64,000 bases of DNA from Omphiscola glabra. Taxonomy: Eukaryota > Mollusca > Gastropoda > Lymnaeidae. The notes under the pieces were generated by a model. That model was not told the DNA's origin, searched no databases, and was given only the letters and a program-made list of their open reading frames with translations. Position 1 is the stretch's first letter; each line of letters begins with the position of its first letter. Location: contig OZ024798.1 of NCBI GenBank assembly GCA_964017045.1, forward strand, positions 14,526,724 through 14,590,723, written 5' to 3'. A program made the position numbers and the translations under genes. This document shows, one piece after another, positions 12,301-25,562 of the stretch.

Positions 12301-15300
12301 TGGCTCGGGTCAATACGTGACAGGCGGAAAGCCAGTTAGACTGGCGCGTCGGACTTTAAGAGTTAAAAACACAGTTAAGTCAATATGATCAATTATCACA
12401 ATTTTCAGAGTGCAAAAAGTATTAAATGCTCAATGTTTAAAGTAGAGGAAATGAGTCATTGCTCGGCATAATTATTACTAATTTTAAAAAAAATTTTTTT
12501 TGTTTATATTAATTTATAAGTATGACGTCCTAGGTAATAATTTTAATGATGATCTAAGTTGCTATATTATGAATGAATCAGGTTATAAAATGATAAACAA
12601 AGATGTTAACATAAGCCTTGATTTTGATGGTTAGGCCGCCTAATGCTAGGCTTAATGTGTTTGTTTAATCAACATGGGATATAGAACCTACCTATTTTTG
12701 CTATTACAATTATTACCGATTTTAAAATTTCAAAAAACATTTCGCTGTTTCTTTCTTTACTTTATCTCCATCAAGCATTGTAAGTCTTAAAGATAAGAAA
12801 TTGCACAATGTAATAAAAGTGGCATATAAATTATACTTTATCCCACTTGGCGTAGTTATTAGACTATGATTAGATGGTATAGTGTTTTTTTTCCTGCTGA
12901 TTAAAAAAAATTCAAGATTAAAAGTATGTTGAATTTATATACAAGTTTGTAAGTGCTTGTCTTGTTATAGTCTTAAACATAAACTTGATGTAATAGTTTG
13001 GAAATAATTTTCTTGACAGCAAAGAGAGCAAATAAATTCTGATCACAGACTCAAGATTCTTCATGATGTAAGTTCGATTTAAATTAATTTAAAACCAAAT
13101 ATTTCTATGGAATTGGTTATACCATTATATATAATGTGTTTTTATTAATTAGGGTTCCTTCTTTTCAGTTTAAAGTTAAATTATATAATAAAAAAGTTTG
13201 ATGTTTGGGTTAGTGTTTTTTGTAGGCTTGTGCTTCAGGGGCATACAATGCAATAATTAATTGTAAATTTAGTTTTAAGAGTTCCTTATGTTTATAGAAC
13301 TTATTTGTCAATATATACATACCTGTTTACTCTCACAATTTTGGCGTACAAGGTACGATTTTGAGGAGTATACATTTTATAAACTGTATTTTTATTTTTT
13401 ACTGTTATGATAGTGTTTTGAACGATTTTGTGATGATATTGTACGATTTTAAGAGTTTAAGGGTAATATTTATAATTATGTAGATATTTAGATAAACAAT
13501 ATATGACTAATTTTTTCCCCAGAGATTTTTAGAGACAACAAGGGAACTAAAAGAGCTTTATGAAGATAAAGATGGGTAGGTTGTGATTTGGATATGATTG
13601 GATGAAATTATTGCAGTAAAATGTAATTTTCATTATTCACTGACATCTTAAACTAAAACACGTTGTAATAGACGATTATTGTCATAAATAATTGTTCATT
13701 TATAGGTTTTGTTTTCATTTGCTTAATAATGATAGCGTAAATTCTATCTTTTTAGTGTTAGAAAGGAAGAAATTCAAACTTTAGCTGGCCCCAATGAGTA
13801 TGCAGAATTCAAGAAAAGATTGAATGCTATAGAAAATTTCTATCGCCAACATCCCAACGAGGTAACCAAAAAAAATGTAAAGATTTTATTTGGACAGTTG
13901 TAGGCAAAACATATGTGTTAGTTAACTGTTTAAATTTTTATAATATTCATTAAACATTTCAAAGATAAATTGTTGCCCAGATAAGAGTTAACTTTGAACA
14001 AAACTGAGTTATTATCTATATTTTATAAGTTATAGTTGTTGTTGGTAAATGTTCTGGACTATTGAATCTACAATTTATTTCAGGTCAGCATACCTATGTC
14101 AATAGAATTTGATGAATTGGCAAAACAGAGAGAGAACCCGCCGGATGAAGCACAGAGTAAGTTCTCAATATGCTACCGGGTACATATTTAATCATATGAA
14201 GAGCTTTGTTTCAAAACGCAGTAGTATCCACCATTTTAAAAAAAACAAAAAAAAAACATACCTTTTTGCAGAGCTAACCAGGTTCCTTTAGGACATGGTA
14301 AAGTTTATTTACAAAACACATTATATTCCTATTTTATTCTTGTCTACAAATTATTTAAACACAGTATGTACATTTTTCTAAAAAGTTGAATAATCTCAGA
14401 AGGCCAAAAATGGATATACAGCATTTTGAAAATCAGCTCTTCATGGTAAATTCTTATATCTTGCTAGAAGTTATAATGAACTCTCTTTAAAAAAATTATA
14501 AGCAAACTTTATATTGCGTCAAGAACCCCTACCCTTACAGTACCGGGTGTGTCTTTTTGCAGTGACCTACTTTTTCCCTGTGACCCAAGAATGTCTTTTT
14601 TCACCAGCCGATATTTTTCCCTGTGGCCCAAGCGCGTCTATTTGCCACATAGAGGGGTATCTAATATAAAAACAAATATGAGGATATGACATTTCACTAT
14701 AGTCTTGGGCAGAATGTTTATTCATTAGGGGAATAGTTGATTTTTATTTTGCCTTTTAAATTATGAAAATCGACCATTTACTGAGTTTTATCTGCTGATC
14801 TGTATTTGTTGTTTCCACGGCGCTACCTAGTGCTATTGTTGATGACAACTTACACCCACTTGATGAAACCTTTTGTTCTGAAACTATTTTTGAGCTTTAA
14901 TTGGGATTAGATGATGCTGATGAGGAAGATGGGGGTGAAATTGTTGAAGGAAAATGGCCTGCTTTAGCTCAAAATTTACATCTGCGAAAGCCTGTAGGTT
15001 TGACAGGTTTTAGACTAGTGTCAACGTATATCAATTTAAGTAAAAGCGGCAGGGCTCTGTGCTGACCACACATTCCCCTAGTGTGTTATTGCCAATGAAA
15101 AGTTTGAACAAAACACATTAGTATTTTTAACACCCTTATCCATTTCTGAACAGATAATTCTCTACATGTTATTATCAATTGTGTAAAACAAAAAAGTTAC
15201 AACATAATTTGCAAACCTATCAAATTTTGGCTCATTTCAAAATAATGTCTGGGCCACAGGGAATAGTTAACAAAGTAATCGCCAGCACTGAGGCTATATG

Positions 15301-18300
15301 CCGCAAAAAGTAGGTCGGTACCAGAAGGGTCAAGATCAGTTTATTAATTTCCTGCATTCTTGATAATGCTTATGCCATCCAATGCTTTGGCAAACTGACA
15401 TAAATATACCTTTAAGTAATGTGTGTCACTCATAAGGTCATTTTACTTTTGCCCCCTTCCATCTGTGATTTGATAAGCTCTGGTGACTTATAAATTTGTC
15501 TTCTGTTGATTACATGATAAAGAAAATTCTTGATTACAGATTTGGTTGATTTTACTGATGAAGAAGGCTATGGTAAATACCTGGACTTACACAAATGCTT
15601 TGAGCAGTTTCTGAATCTGAAAGGTGTAGAAGTAAGTCTAAAGCTCCAATTGGTTTCTCTACAATGAAAATGATTTTGAGTAGATGCAATTTTATTAAAA
15701 ATATTAAATATTCATAATACGACAATGACAAGATGTAGAAGCAAGTCTAAAGTTCCAATTCGTTTCTCCACAATGAGAAGCAGTTTTATGAAATATTCAT
15801 GATACGACAATGACAAATTGTATCTCTAAGAATAAAGTGGTTCTTTTATCAGTCTGTACAATAAAATGCCAGTGGTAGCAAATTATTTTATTTCCGCTGA
15901 TAACTTACTTGAAATTATTTAAATACTGTAATATATTTTACTGTTTATATTGTTTGCACCATCCAGATTAAATTTTAAACTTTAATATATATATTAAAAA
16001 AATTCTTTTATAAACTGGTATTTTTATTCCTCAGAAACTTGACTACATAACATATCTATCAACGTTTGATCACCTTTTTGACATACCTAAAGACAGGAAG
16101 AATGCTGCATACAGAGAGTAAGTAACTTTTGTTCTTGGCATCAAATGTGATTCAAATAAATAGTCAACAAGATATGTTTAGGTTTGAAAAAGAAAAGGTG
16201 GGACAGCCAAACTAACATTTTGTGATTCATGAATGTAGGGTGGAAAATAACTACAAGTGAAGTGGACAGAATGATCACAATTTTTGTTTTATGACCAATT
16301 TTATTGAGGGCTGTATGCATTTTTTAATTCAATTTTCCATTCAATTTTAACAGTTCACTAGGTCACTCCTAGCTTTGGATCTCAACAAAGTCTTTGTGGA
16401 ATAATTGTGTTATATAAAAACTAATAATTTAATAAAATTGTGCCACAAACTAGTTATTTTCAATTTATTTATTCCTTCAGATCTCATATGAATTTTTTTT
16501 TTTTCAAAAACATTATTTTGGAGAAAACTAGTCTATCTTGTTAATTGGATTTAAAAAAATTAAACTGACATTTCCTTCTTTAAAAAAAGTTGAAAACAGC
16601 TGTGCATATATATTTCAGTTATCTGGTGTTCATGTTGGATTACCTTGGAGAGTACATGTCTAAAATAAAGCCACTGACAGATCTTAGTGAGGTGAATGGT
16701 TTTAATATTCCCTGTCAAAATATCTCAATATACCATAATATAATTGCTATTTGTTTAACACAGTGAGTTTCAGATGAGCGTTTGTTGTGGAAAATCTCCT
16801 CTTATATGCTTAAATTATTTGAGGGAAAGCTTGTCTATTCTGAAATACGTTGCACAATATAAATGATGTAAAAAAATGTATGTATAGGGAGAAATAAATG
16901 ATTCTGATCACAACAGTTACTGTCTTATGTCATGTGAGCTTCTCAAACATATTCACTTTAAGAGGAAACACCAAAAGTGTAAGATGTCAATATGTTTATT
17001 TGCAAATTGAAATATATTTCAAGATAGATGAAATTTAAATGACCTGTTTCTTTCCACTGGTTTTGTCTTAACCTTTTAAAATTTATGACACCACTTGATT
17101 ATTTAATTATGGAGTCCAAATTCCATTTATTTACTTCAGGAAATCGAGCACGTCCAAGCTGAATTTGAAAGGATGTGGGTTGATGGGTTGTTCCCTGGCT
17201 GGCCTGTGAGTTCCATTCTTTGACTTGCTTGAATATATTTTTAAAACTATCACTCACATTTGAACATTTTCAAAATTAAATAAATAAGTTCAGACAAACT
17301 TTTTATTTCATGATTCACGCTAATTTCCCTTCTCATTTTACCTCACATACAGACTAGTTTGACTAAATTATGTTTGTCTCTCTATGGCAACATCATCCAC
17401 AGACACCTAAGATTACAATAATTTACTTTTTCAGAAAGAAGCATCTGGTGCTCTTACCCACTCTGGTGCTCATCTTGACCTCTCTGCATTTTCCTCATGG
17501 GAGGTAAGATTTAAAAAAAAAATTCTAGTTAAAAATATTTTTTAAAATTAAAACAGACATGAGTGTTTTTTTTTTGTTTTTTTTTGTATTATGTATGTTT
17601 CCTTTTTTAAAAAAAAATTATACAATGAAAATCTGCTTTTCTCCTGTCTGTTCCACTTTGAAAATTTTAAAAAAGGTGTTATGAAAATATTTCAAATGGC
17701 TTGATAACTTGAACTTGAATAATATATCTTTGGCACCCATAGGAAATTACAATATGCTTACCATTTTCTGTAAAGTCTGAGACTTTGAAGGTTTGCATTT
17801 GGATAATGTTTACATCTCTTTCACTTCAGGAGCTTGCATCTTTAGGGTTGGATAGGTTAAAGTCTGCCCTCATGGCACTCGGAGTTAAATGTGGAGGGTG
17901 AGTATAAGCATAGATCTTTTGCTAAAACTGATATAATATATAGATGGGCTGTAGAGAAAAAGCTACAAGCATAGATCTTTTGCTAAAACAGATATAATAT
18001 ATAGATGGGCTGTAGAGAAAAAGCTACAAGCATAGATCTTTTGCTAAAACATATATAATATATAGATGGGCTGTAGAGAAAAAGCTACAAGCATAGATCT
18101 TTTGCTAAAGCAGATATAATATATATAGATGGGCTGTAGAGAAAAAGCTACAAGCATAGATCTTTTGCTAAAACAGATATAATATATAGATGGGCTGTAG
18201 AGAAAAAGCTACAAGCATAGATCTTTTGCTAAAGCAGATATAATATATATAGATGGGCTGTAGAGAAAAAGCTACAAGCATAGATCTTTTGCTAAAACAG

Positions 18301-21300
18301 ATATAATATATAAATGGGCTGTAGAGAAAAAGCTACCTACTGTTATAATAAATTGAAAAATAAAAAGAAAGCTGATGAAAGTGAATGCTTATTTAATAGT
18401 GCATTACAAATTTTAATTTTTAAAAAAATGTTCAGGTCTTTTTTGTGTGTGTGTGTTAAGTTCATTTAGTCCAGTGAAAAATTAATTGTAAAATATTCTT
18501 CTTTGCCTTTTCAACTCCTAGTGGAGCATATGCAGTTATCAATTTCTTTCCAAGCCTTCCAGTCTCTAGCTATCCTCTCGAACTCTTTACCGTTTTTGTA
18601 ACATCTTCGTCAACATTTTTTCTCTGGGTGTTTTGGGGGTTTTCCTAGCAGTGGCGCAGCCGTCCCACAATATAAAGAAAAATATGCCACCTGGCCTGCT
18701 CACCTCCCTTCCCACGCCACTGCTTCCCCGTCCTCTTGTTTCTTGAGTATTCCATACCAGTGCTTGTTTTGCTATATTAGGGCATGAGTTTTCTCATTGT
18801 ACTGGTATGACCTATCCATCTCCACTTTGTAGTTAAATATACTTGACATTAATTCTTTTGCAGTACATTGGAGCAGCGAGCTCAGCGCCTATTTAGTACA
18901 AAAGGCAAGAGTTTGGATGAGCTAGACCCAGCTTTGTTTGCCAAATCCAAACCTGGAAAAGCTGGAAAAGTTGGAAAGACCAAGTTAGTCCCTTGAATGA
19001 AAATGATAGTGAAAATAAAATAGGGCCTAGTGTTTTTACACGCATTAAAAAACAAAATATTCAACAGTAAATTTCATATAACTCTTGAATCACTAGCTCA
19101 GCAGTGATATCACAATCTTTTCTGCTTGGATTTATAATTGTAATATCTGCATTGAAGAGTTTAGTATATTTTTAAATGGAAATTAAACATTCTCTCAAAT
19201 TTTTTTTTTTTCCAGAGATTCTGAGAAACAAAAAGAAATTGCCCAGCTAGAGGCCCAGGTTTACAGACTGACAGAGATGCTTAGTGACCAGAGGTTGGCC
19301 ACCCGTGACAATGTCCAACGGAAGCAAGCCCAAACAGGAGAGGAGAGGGAAGAGTCAGATGAGGAAAAGTTTGAAGAGTCTGACTCTGATGATGACGGTG
19401 ATGAGGCACCCTATAATCCTAAAGATCTCCCACTTGGCTGGGACGGAAAGGTCTGGGGATTAACTTCAATCATTTTATCAAACTGTAGTGTGCCATTTTT
19501 TTGAAATGGTTTTATTAAATAAGAATTCAAACACAGTTAAAAATCACATTTGTTAAACCTATGATACCAAACCCTTAAAAATGAGAATAAGTCATATTTA
19601 TAAATCTGGCTGCTATCACAAAGTTAACAGGCTCAATTAGGCTGTCATCTGCTCTGAAAAGAAGCCCCCCAAACATATACAATGATCCTTTACACCCAGG
19701 GCCGACCCTAACAATTGCGGGGCCCGAAGTGAAACGGATTGCGCGGGGCCCATTCTGGGTAGAGGATAAGGATAATAAGTGAAAATTAAGATTTTGTATT
19801 AGAAAATAAATTCGGGGCGGGGCCTATGAAAGTGCGGGGCCCACTGCGGCCGCATAGGTTGCAGTGGCCTAAGGCCGGCCCTGTTTACACCTCTTTTTTG
19901 CCTCATTAAAATGAAGGCATTTCATTACTGCTGTAATTCCATTCTGATTTCTTCTATGTTGTCAAACCAGTGCCTTATTAACTAAATGCATTTTTATTTT
20001 GAGAATGCTATTGGTCTCTAGATTGAACCCATGTAATCAAATTTATCCCTCATGATGATCGTAGATGAATATTTTAGGTTTTTAGCTCTCTCATTTGCTT
20101 CTGAGAGAATAAGAGAGAGGAACAAACTTCTCTTTGAGGATGTCTTGACCGACTCCTAAACTGATTGAAAAGACAGACCTCTTTGATTGTTGGACAAAAA
20201 CTCTACATATAGACCAAGCCAAGCAACTAATTCAGGAGGCTTTTAAAAGTAGTGAACTTCAAGGGGAAAAGTCATATCAGTTGAATGCACAATAATGAGT
20301 CACAGCAGTCTTTCTGATGCCACCTCATATAACAAATAACAAAACACCGATGAGATTTCTTATTTGCTAATTTCAAAATCTAACCATGAGACATTACTGT
20401 TCAAATTATGATAGTTTTAAAAATCTGTTTTCAAAAACAAAGCTAAATTGTCCTAAATTTTAATTGTAAAAATGAATCCCATTATATTTTAGCCCATTCC
20501 TTACTGGCTGTACAAACTTCATGGTCTTAACCTGACATACACCTGTGAGATATGTGGTAATCACCCATACAGAGGACCTAAAGCTTTCCAAAGACATTTT
20601 GCTGTAAGTTGTCTATTAGTATTACTGTCAACTTCTGTGGTGTATGCATGGTGGAGAAAAAAAATGGAAGAAATGTGTTTTGACTAATGTACAGACATTT
20701 AAATGATTGTCTTTCTCTAAGAGATTTTAAAACATTACATTATGGGCTTAACGTTCACTGAACTAAGTTTTAATATACTTAATGCCCAGAGAAGCCCTTA
20801 AGTTTATTTGTATTATTATTGAAAGAGGTATATGCAAAAAAATATTTCAAGCAAAGACAAATAGACCTGCAAAAAAGGGTTTGGTTTGTTTATTTTCTTA
20901 TGCAACCAACTTATTCATATTTCATATGACATTTAATTTTTGCATTAGGTAAAAAAATATATATTTTTGCATTTATCAAATTCATTTTTTCGGTAAAGTA
21001 GTTCAAATTGTTAATGTGATAAAATAAATAATCTCATGTTAGCCATTCAGAACTTGGATATCTCTGTTTTTCATTTCCCAGGAATCTAGGCATGCATTAG
21101 GTATGAGGTGTCTGGGTATTCCCAATACTGCTCACTTTGCAAATGTGACTTCTATTGAGGATGCTTTAGCATGTAAGTAATAAATAGTGATGACCGTAAT
21201 AAATAGTGATGACCGTACAGGCGCATGTGGTTTTTAACCGCCATCTTTATTTTATTGAGGTAAAAATATAATGCCCAGGTTTTTTTTTGGTTTTATGTTA

Positions 21301-21819
21301 AAGCTGATTAATCCTATAAATTATACTTTTCAATTATGAATAAATAATAACTAGGTTAAATGTTTGTATTTAAGTGTGGACCAGGATCAAGTCTGGGAAG
21401 GAAGCAGAAAGATGGAAGGCAGACACAGAGGTAAAGATTTGTCAAACTACAGGATGCTTTTAAAAAAAATCCTGTCCCATTTAGTCTATTCATGGAGAAA
21501 ATTTCATGAAATCTTAAGTGTAAAAAAAAAATCACTAGAAATGTTTACAAAACCTGAATGGCTTTGTGATCAGAGATTCCTTGAAGCATTTGTATGCAAG
21601 CTGATTAATTTTAATGAAATTGATGGCTACTTTAACTACACCCACACCCTTTTTTTTAAAAAAATATTTTTTTGTTAAACATGTAATAATAATAAAACGT
21701 CCTTTGCACTATCTCTTCATCCTTTTTATTTTTCATTTCAGGAAGAGTATGAGGATTCACAGGGGAACATCATCAACAAAAAAATGTACACACTTCTCAA
21801 GAAAGAAGGCATCTTATAA
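9328..21819 (+). CDS. SF3A3: Splicing factor 3A subunit 3 (SF3a60), complete, 17 exons
   Basis: Part of SF3A, which joins the 17S U2 snRNP and helps the prespliceosome engage the branch site in the nucleus. Coding exons: 9328-9423, 13020-13067, 13523-13575, 13756-13861, 14084-14156, 15540-15631, 16035-16117, 16619-16691, 17140-17205, 17435-17503, 17830-17897, 18864-18983, 19216-19450, 20493-20603, 21082-21172, 21375-21430, 21742-21819. All introns are GT-AG and all phases match, giving 1518 nt or 505 aa (human 501). The start is [20 protein letters not shown], the family N-terminus. Residues about 231-295 ([18 protein letters not shown].. LFSTKGKSL) are the SAP-like region; about 365-385 is an acidic run; residues 412-435 form a matrin-type zinc finger (C412, C415, H429, H435) followed by [17 protein letters not shown]; the end is KKEGIL. 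No damaged exon. Orthology is certain by similarity along the whole length. Confidence 0.97.
9424..13019 (+). other. SF3A3 intron 1 (3.6 kb), no gene seen
   Basis: Very AT-rich. The only distinct patches are a more GC-rich stretch at 10020-10330 and a segment at about 12080-12365 whose ends (TTTAACTCTAAGTGTC and GGACTTTAAGAGTTAAA) are weakly inverted, perhaps an old DNA element. No coding exon or RNA gene recognised. Confidence 0.5.
14525..15328. mobile_element. Candidate DNA element in SF3A3 intron 5, about 0.8 kb
   Basis: The ends are imperfectly inverted: the left has CCCTTACAGTACCGG followed by CTTTTTGC, and the reverse complement of the right has CCCTTCTGGTACCG followed by CTTTTTGC. The segment is flanked on both sides by GTCAAGA (14518-14524 and 15329-15335). 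The words 'ccctgtg(a/g)ccca' also recur inside the left end, inverted as 'gggccacaggg' inside the right end. Superfamily not recognised; the interior has no intact frame. Confidence 0.4.
15626..15816 (+). repeat. Tandem duplication of the exon-6 donor region of SF3A3
   Basis: The 3' end of exon 6 with its donor (GTGTAGAA|gtaagtctaaag) is repeated about 107 bp downstream as ATGTAGAA|gcaagtctaaag. The similarity continues through CCAATTGGTTTCTC / CCAATTCGTTTCTC, TTCAT(A/G)ATACGACAATGACA and onwards. The copy carries GC instead of GT at the donor. Confidence 0.85.
17908..18336 (+). repeat. Minisatellite in SF3A3 intron 11, 61-63 bp unit, 7 copies
   Basis: Begins 10 bp after the exon-11 donor. 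The unit runs GCATAGATCTTTTGCTAAAA, then a GATATAATATATAGATGGGC segment, then TGTAGAGAAAAAGCTACAA. Some copies have an extra TA (63 bp). Copies are nearly identical, so expansion is recent. Confidence 0.95.
18649..18722. mobile_element. Possible very short hAT-type MITE
   Basis: Starts CAGTGGCGCAG and ends ACGCCACTG, 74 bp, with 8-bp inverted ends. No convincing target duplication. Intron 11 of SF3A3. Confidence 0.4.
19697..19883. mobile_element. hAT-type MITE with perfect 8-bp target duplication
   Basis: 187-bp GC-rich island in an AT-rich intron. It starts CAGGGCCGACCCTAA and ends TAAGGCCGGCCCTG, inverted copies of each other. TTTACACC stands directly on both sides (19689-19696 and 19884-19891). 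The 8-bp duplication and CAGGG ends identify a hAT non-autonomous element. Lies in SF3A3 intron 13. Confidence 0.93.
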
Positions 21820-22582
21820 TACGTACCATTTCTGTTTTTATATAAATGCTGAGAAGTACGGAAAACTAACTCGTATTTTAGAAAAATTGTTAGAGATTAC
21901 TGTGGAGAGGTTGAATTCTTTTTTTACTGTACTAATGCAGATATGTCAGTCACCAACATTTAATTAAAATGTTCACTTTGCATTTTTCAGAACATGACTT
22001 CATGTAATAGTCATTATTGTTGACTTGAAATGTTCACATAAAATAATAACACTTTTATTGGCTCTTAAAAGTATTTGTTTTTTTTAATTTTGAAAAAAAA
22101 AAAAAATGTTGCTTTTGAATCTGTATGTTTCCAATAGTGTGATTGCAATCCTGATTTCTGGTCAATCCTGTGCAGTGTCACAAATATCTTTTCTAAATAT
22201 ATTTCCTAAGTTACCTTATTAATTTACCTTACATAATTTCAATTTACTGTCTTTCCAAATCACTAATACAGTTCAAAGTTGTTAACACAAATTTTATTCT
22301 TTATACCAAAAACAATTTCCGATGAGTAAGGGAAAAAAATATGCTTAGAAGTTAATAGTTGCTAAAATTGTTTCTAACATCAAATAATCAACTATTACAA
22401 TGTATTAAATTCATTATTTTTGTAGCATCCACTAAGTTAATATAAGAATCAGGAAATTTACATAGCATTAAACAGGTCTCATTTGATATCTTAACCCAAA
22501 TTTGAGAATAAGTGAAAGGTACATTTAAAATGTTAATATTAACAGAACAAAGGAACAAAAATAAAGTTTTTTAAAAAATAAA
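21820..22582 (+). other. SF3A3 3' UTR with poly(A) signals
   Basis: AT-rich sequence after the stop codon. AATAAA occurs at 22560-22565 and 22577-22582, the first clear paired signals downstream. The true cleavage site cannot be told from sequence alone. Confidence 0.5.
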
Positions 22583-24164
22583 TTTGTGGCTCACAAATCT
22601 AGTACCCTAGATACCTGTACACAAAAGATGCTGCAAATGTTACATCCCATATAATTTAGCTGCTTAAAATAGTTTACTTTGTTTAACACAATGACAGTGA
22701 ATCCAAATTGTAGGATGACCTACACCAAGATCATAAAACAATGATTTAAAAAAAAAAGTCAAATGTAAAAAAAAATCTACTTGTTTGAAATGACCCCCAC
22801 ATTGTAGTGCAATTTGATAGGGCATTTCTACAACAGGATTTCACTGACAACATTTTGTTAGATGTGGTGAACACGTAACAATGAAGTAGTCTTAGTAGTG
22901 AGGAAATTGGGGGGAAAGGTGCAGAAAATATAAATGGCTACAAATTTAAATGGAAAAAGAAACAAACATTTTAATCAAACATTCCAATGCCCTATTAATT
23001 AAGATTAAAGTGATTTCTTATAAAAACCTTCTTGTTAATCAGCTGAGTGCTGGGATATATTCTAAATTTTACAATATGTATTTTAACAATCAGCTTTGTA
23101 TGATCAATTATAATACAGAATACATGAATATGAGAATTACAAGATCAACTAACATATCCTGTATCAAATACATCAATAACAGTGAAACTGAACAGAAGCA
23201 ATGTGTGATGAATAGTTTTCCAAATAATTTCTCGGATTCATCAGTGGTTCTTATTTCAAATTTACAGCAGAACACGCAAGTCATATTAAGAGTTCCAGCT
23301 TTACAACAAAAAATAGACTGCTCCAAAAGATATTACTAGTAATAGACTGTTCTAATACAATTTATACAAAGCAATATGGCACTTTTTAACATTTTTCTGC
23401 CTGATCAAGGGCTATGCGAATGGGCCACACACTCTGAGTGGTAGAGGGTGGGGGGATTTTTGGGCTTTATTCAGGCTTACAGGTGCAATTTTTCATTCGC
23501 ACGGCGCTAGCGTGATCACACTAGAAAAACTCATCTTAAAACAAAATTCATAATTATTTTTTATTTTTTTTTTTATGTCTAAAAATGTAAACATATAAAG
23601 AGTTCTCCTAATTAATTAGTATTACAATTTATGGGTGGAAGGGTATGTTTAACAAAAAACACTACATTTTGAAAGCAAAACAATGCTACTGAATCATTGT
23701 AATCCATTTGTAAGGTATAGGTTTCATTACCGCTGTATTGGCAAAGATAATTATGCCCTTAACTATGATGAAGTAATCAAAATAAAAACAAATACATGAA
23801 TTTACATTTAAACTAATGAGATGTAAAAATGATTTGTGCGCCATTTTATCAAAATGGGATGGCAGTGGGGTGGAAATTTCCCTAATCGATTCCTGTGATA
23901 GGGCGCCACGAGTAGCAGGCCTGGTGCAAACCAGTTTACTCACCAAGTAATAATTGTTTGTATTGTAGAAGTCTCTACAAATGGTTACTAGATGGCGCTT
24001 CAAGAAAGTAAAAGGAATTTTTTATTTAAATTTTTCTTTACTCTTCATTCCAAGAAGATTATTCCCGATTTCACAGTGGGTTTGCTATGCTAGAATCTGA
24101 CATAGGAGCCTTGGGGAAATCTAGATTCAGCAAGGACACAGTGGGAACCTCTGTCCAATGTTTT
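22583..24164. other. Intergenic between convergent genes, no gene seen
   Basis: AT-rich. A GC-richer patch at about 23400-23530 and another at 23840-23940 look like old repeat remnants, but no ends or domains can be recognised. Open frames here (longest 129 aa) are low-complexity and not called. Confidence 0.4.
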
Positions 24165-24391
24165 AGGAGAGAGCTTGTTTCAACTAGACCCCTGGATGAT
24201 GGCTTGTTTCCCTTGTCAACTAGACCCCCTGGATGATGGCTTGTTTCCCTTGTCAACTAGACCCCTGGATGATGGCTTGTTTCCCATGTCAACTAGACCC
24301 CCTGGATGATGGCTTGTTTCCCATGTCAACTAGACCCCCTGGATGATGGCTTGTTTCCCATGTCAACTAGACCCCCTGGATGATGGCTTGG
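24165..24391. repeat. Minisatellite, about 37-bp unit, 6 copies
   Basis: Units of CAACTAGACC(C)CCTGGATG then ATGGCTTGTTTCCC(A/T)TGT. The first units have 4 C and later ones 5 C. Confidence 0.95.
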
Positions 24392-25440
24392 TATGCGTGT
24401 ATAGCATTCATAAACGTTAATGCTGCAATTTTCAGAATGACATCTTTTCAAGTGATGATATTAGTAAAACAGCTGCTCTTAAAGTTTAGTCCTTGTAGGA
24501 AAATAAGGTCAAGACAAAGGATAATACTGTAAGTGGCTAAAAATGACAAAAATAAAAGTTATAAAAAGGACACACCTGACCTTTAAATACAAACAAAAGC
24601 AAAGGCCACATTTTACATGTGATAACAACAAACAGAACAATGTTGACAAAGTCTTTCCTATTAGAATACTGCCTGTATTGAATTATGCCAAAGGAACTTT
24701 TTTTTTTTTAACTTCACTTTTATAGTTCTGCACTAGTCAGATTCTTTACAATACCTCGTGATTATTATGTACTTTATAGAGTAACAGTCTCAAACACCCC
24801 ATGACCATTTACTTTAATTTTAATTGCATTTTCCTATTTTTCAAACTCTCTCAGCTCAACTGGTTAAAAAAAAATTCACCACCATTGTACCTACATAAAC
24901 TTAATGATTTTTTTGTTGGTTTTTTTTCATCTTTTCTGTCTCTAAGGTTTCCTTAGCAATCAAGTCAGGGATAATTTTTCATAATTACATGTACACTGGC
25001 TCAATGTAAAACAATTGTTTCTTAAATTAACAATAAAACATAAACCAAAAATCAATTTATAAAAAAAAATGCAGTTGTATTTTTAAAAAATCAGTTCATT
25101 AATTTGTAAAGTAATAATGTTGACACTCAGGGGGAAACAAGGATGACATTTATCCAAGCTTGCTAAAATAAATATTCAACGTATTTGTTACCATGTTAAA
25201 GCAAAAATTCAAAACAACATTCTTGATAGCGTCCTCAATGCTTAGCTCAATAATTAAATAATAGCAAGATTAGAAAAACAAACAAACTATGCATTTCAAA
25301 CGTTAAAGGCATGCAGACTAATCTTTAAACGTTCTAAGAAACCTATTCATAGGATGCTGGGTAACTGAATGAAGGATAACAACTTGTAGTCCTCTGTTCT
25401 GTGAAGCCAAACAAACATGTCAGATCCTTGAAAACCTCCC

Positions 25441-25562
25441 CCTTTTATTGTTACACTATTTACTTTTAAAAGTATTACATTTGGTTAGTGTTACACTATT
25501 CACTTTTAAAAGTATTACATTTGTCTATTGTTACACTATTCACTTTTAAAAGTATTGCATTT
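25441..25562. repeat. Tandem repeat, about 39 bp, 3 copies
   Basis: TGTTACACTATT(C/T)ACTTTT followed by AAAAGTATTACATTTG, three times in a row. Confidence 0.9.

Noticed and set aside
12082..12365. A MITE in SF3A3 intron 1
   Set aside because: Only weak inverted ends (TTTAACTCT) and no target duplication could be found; left as a note in the intron entry.
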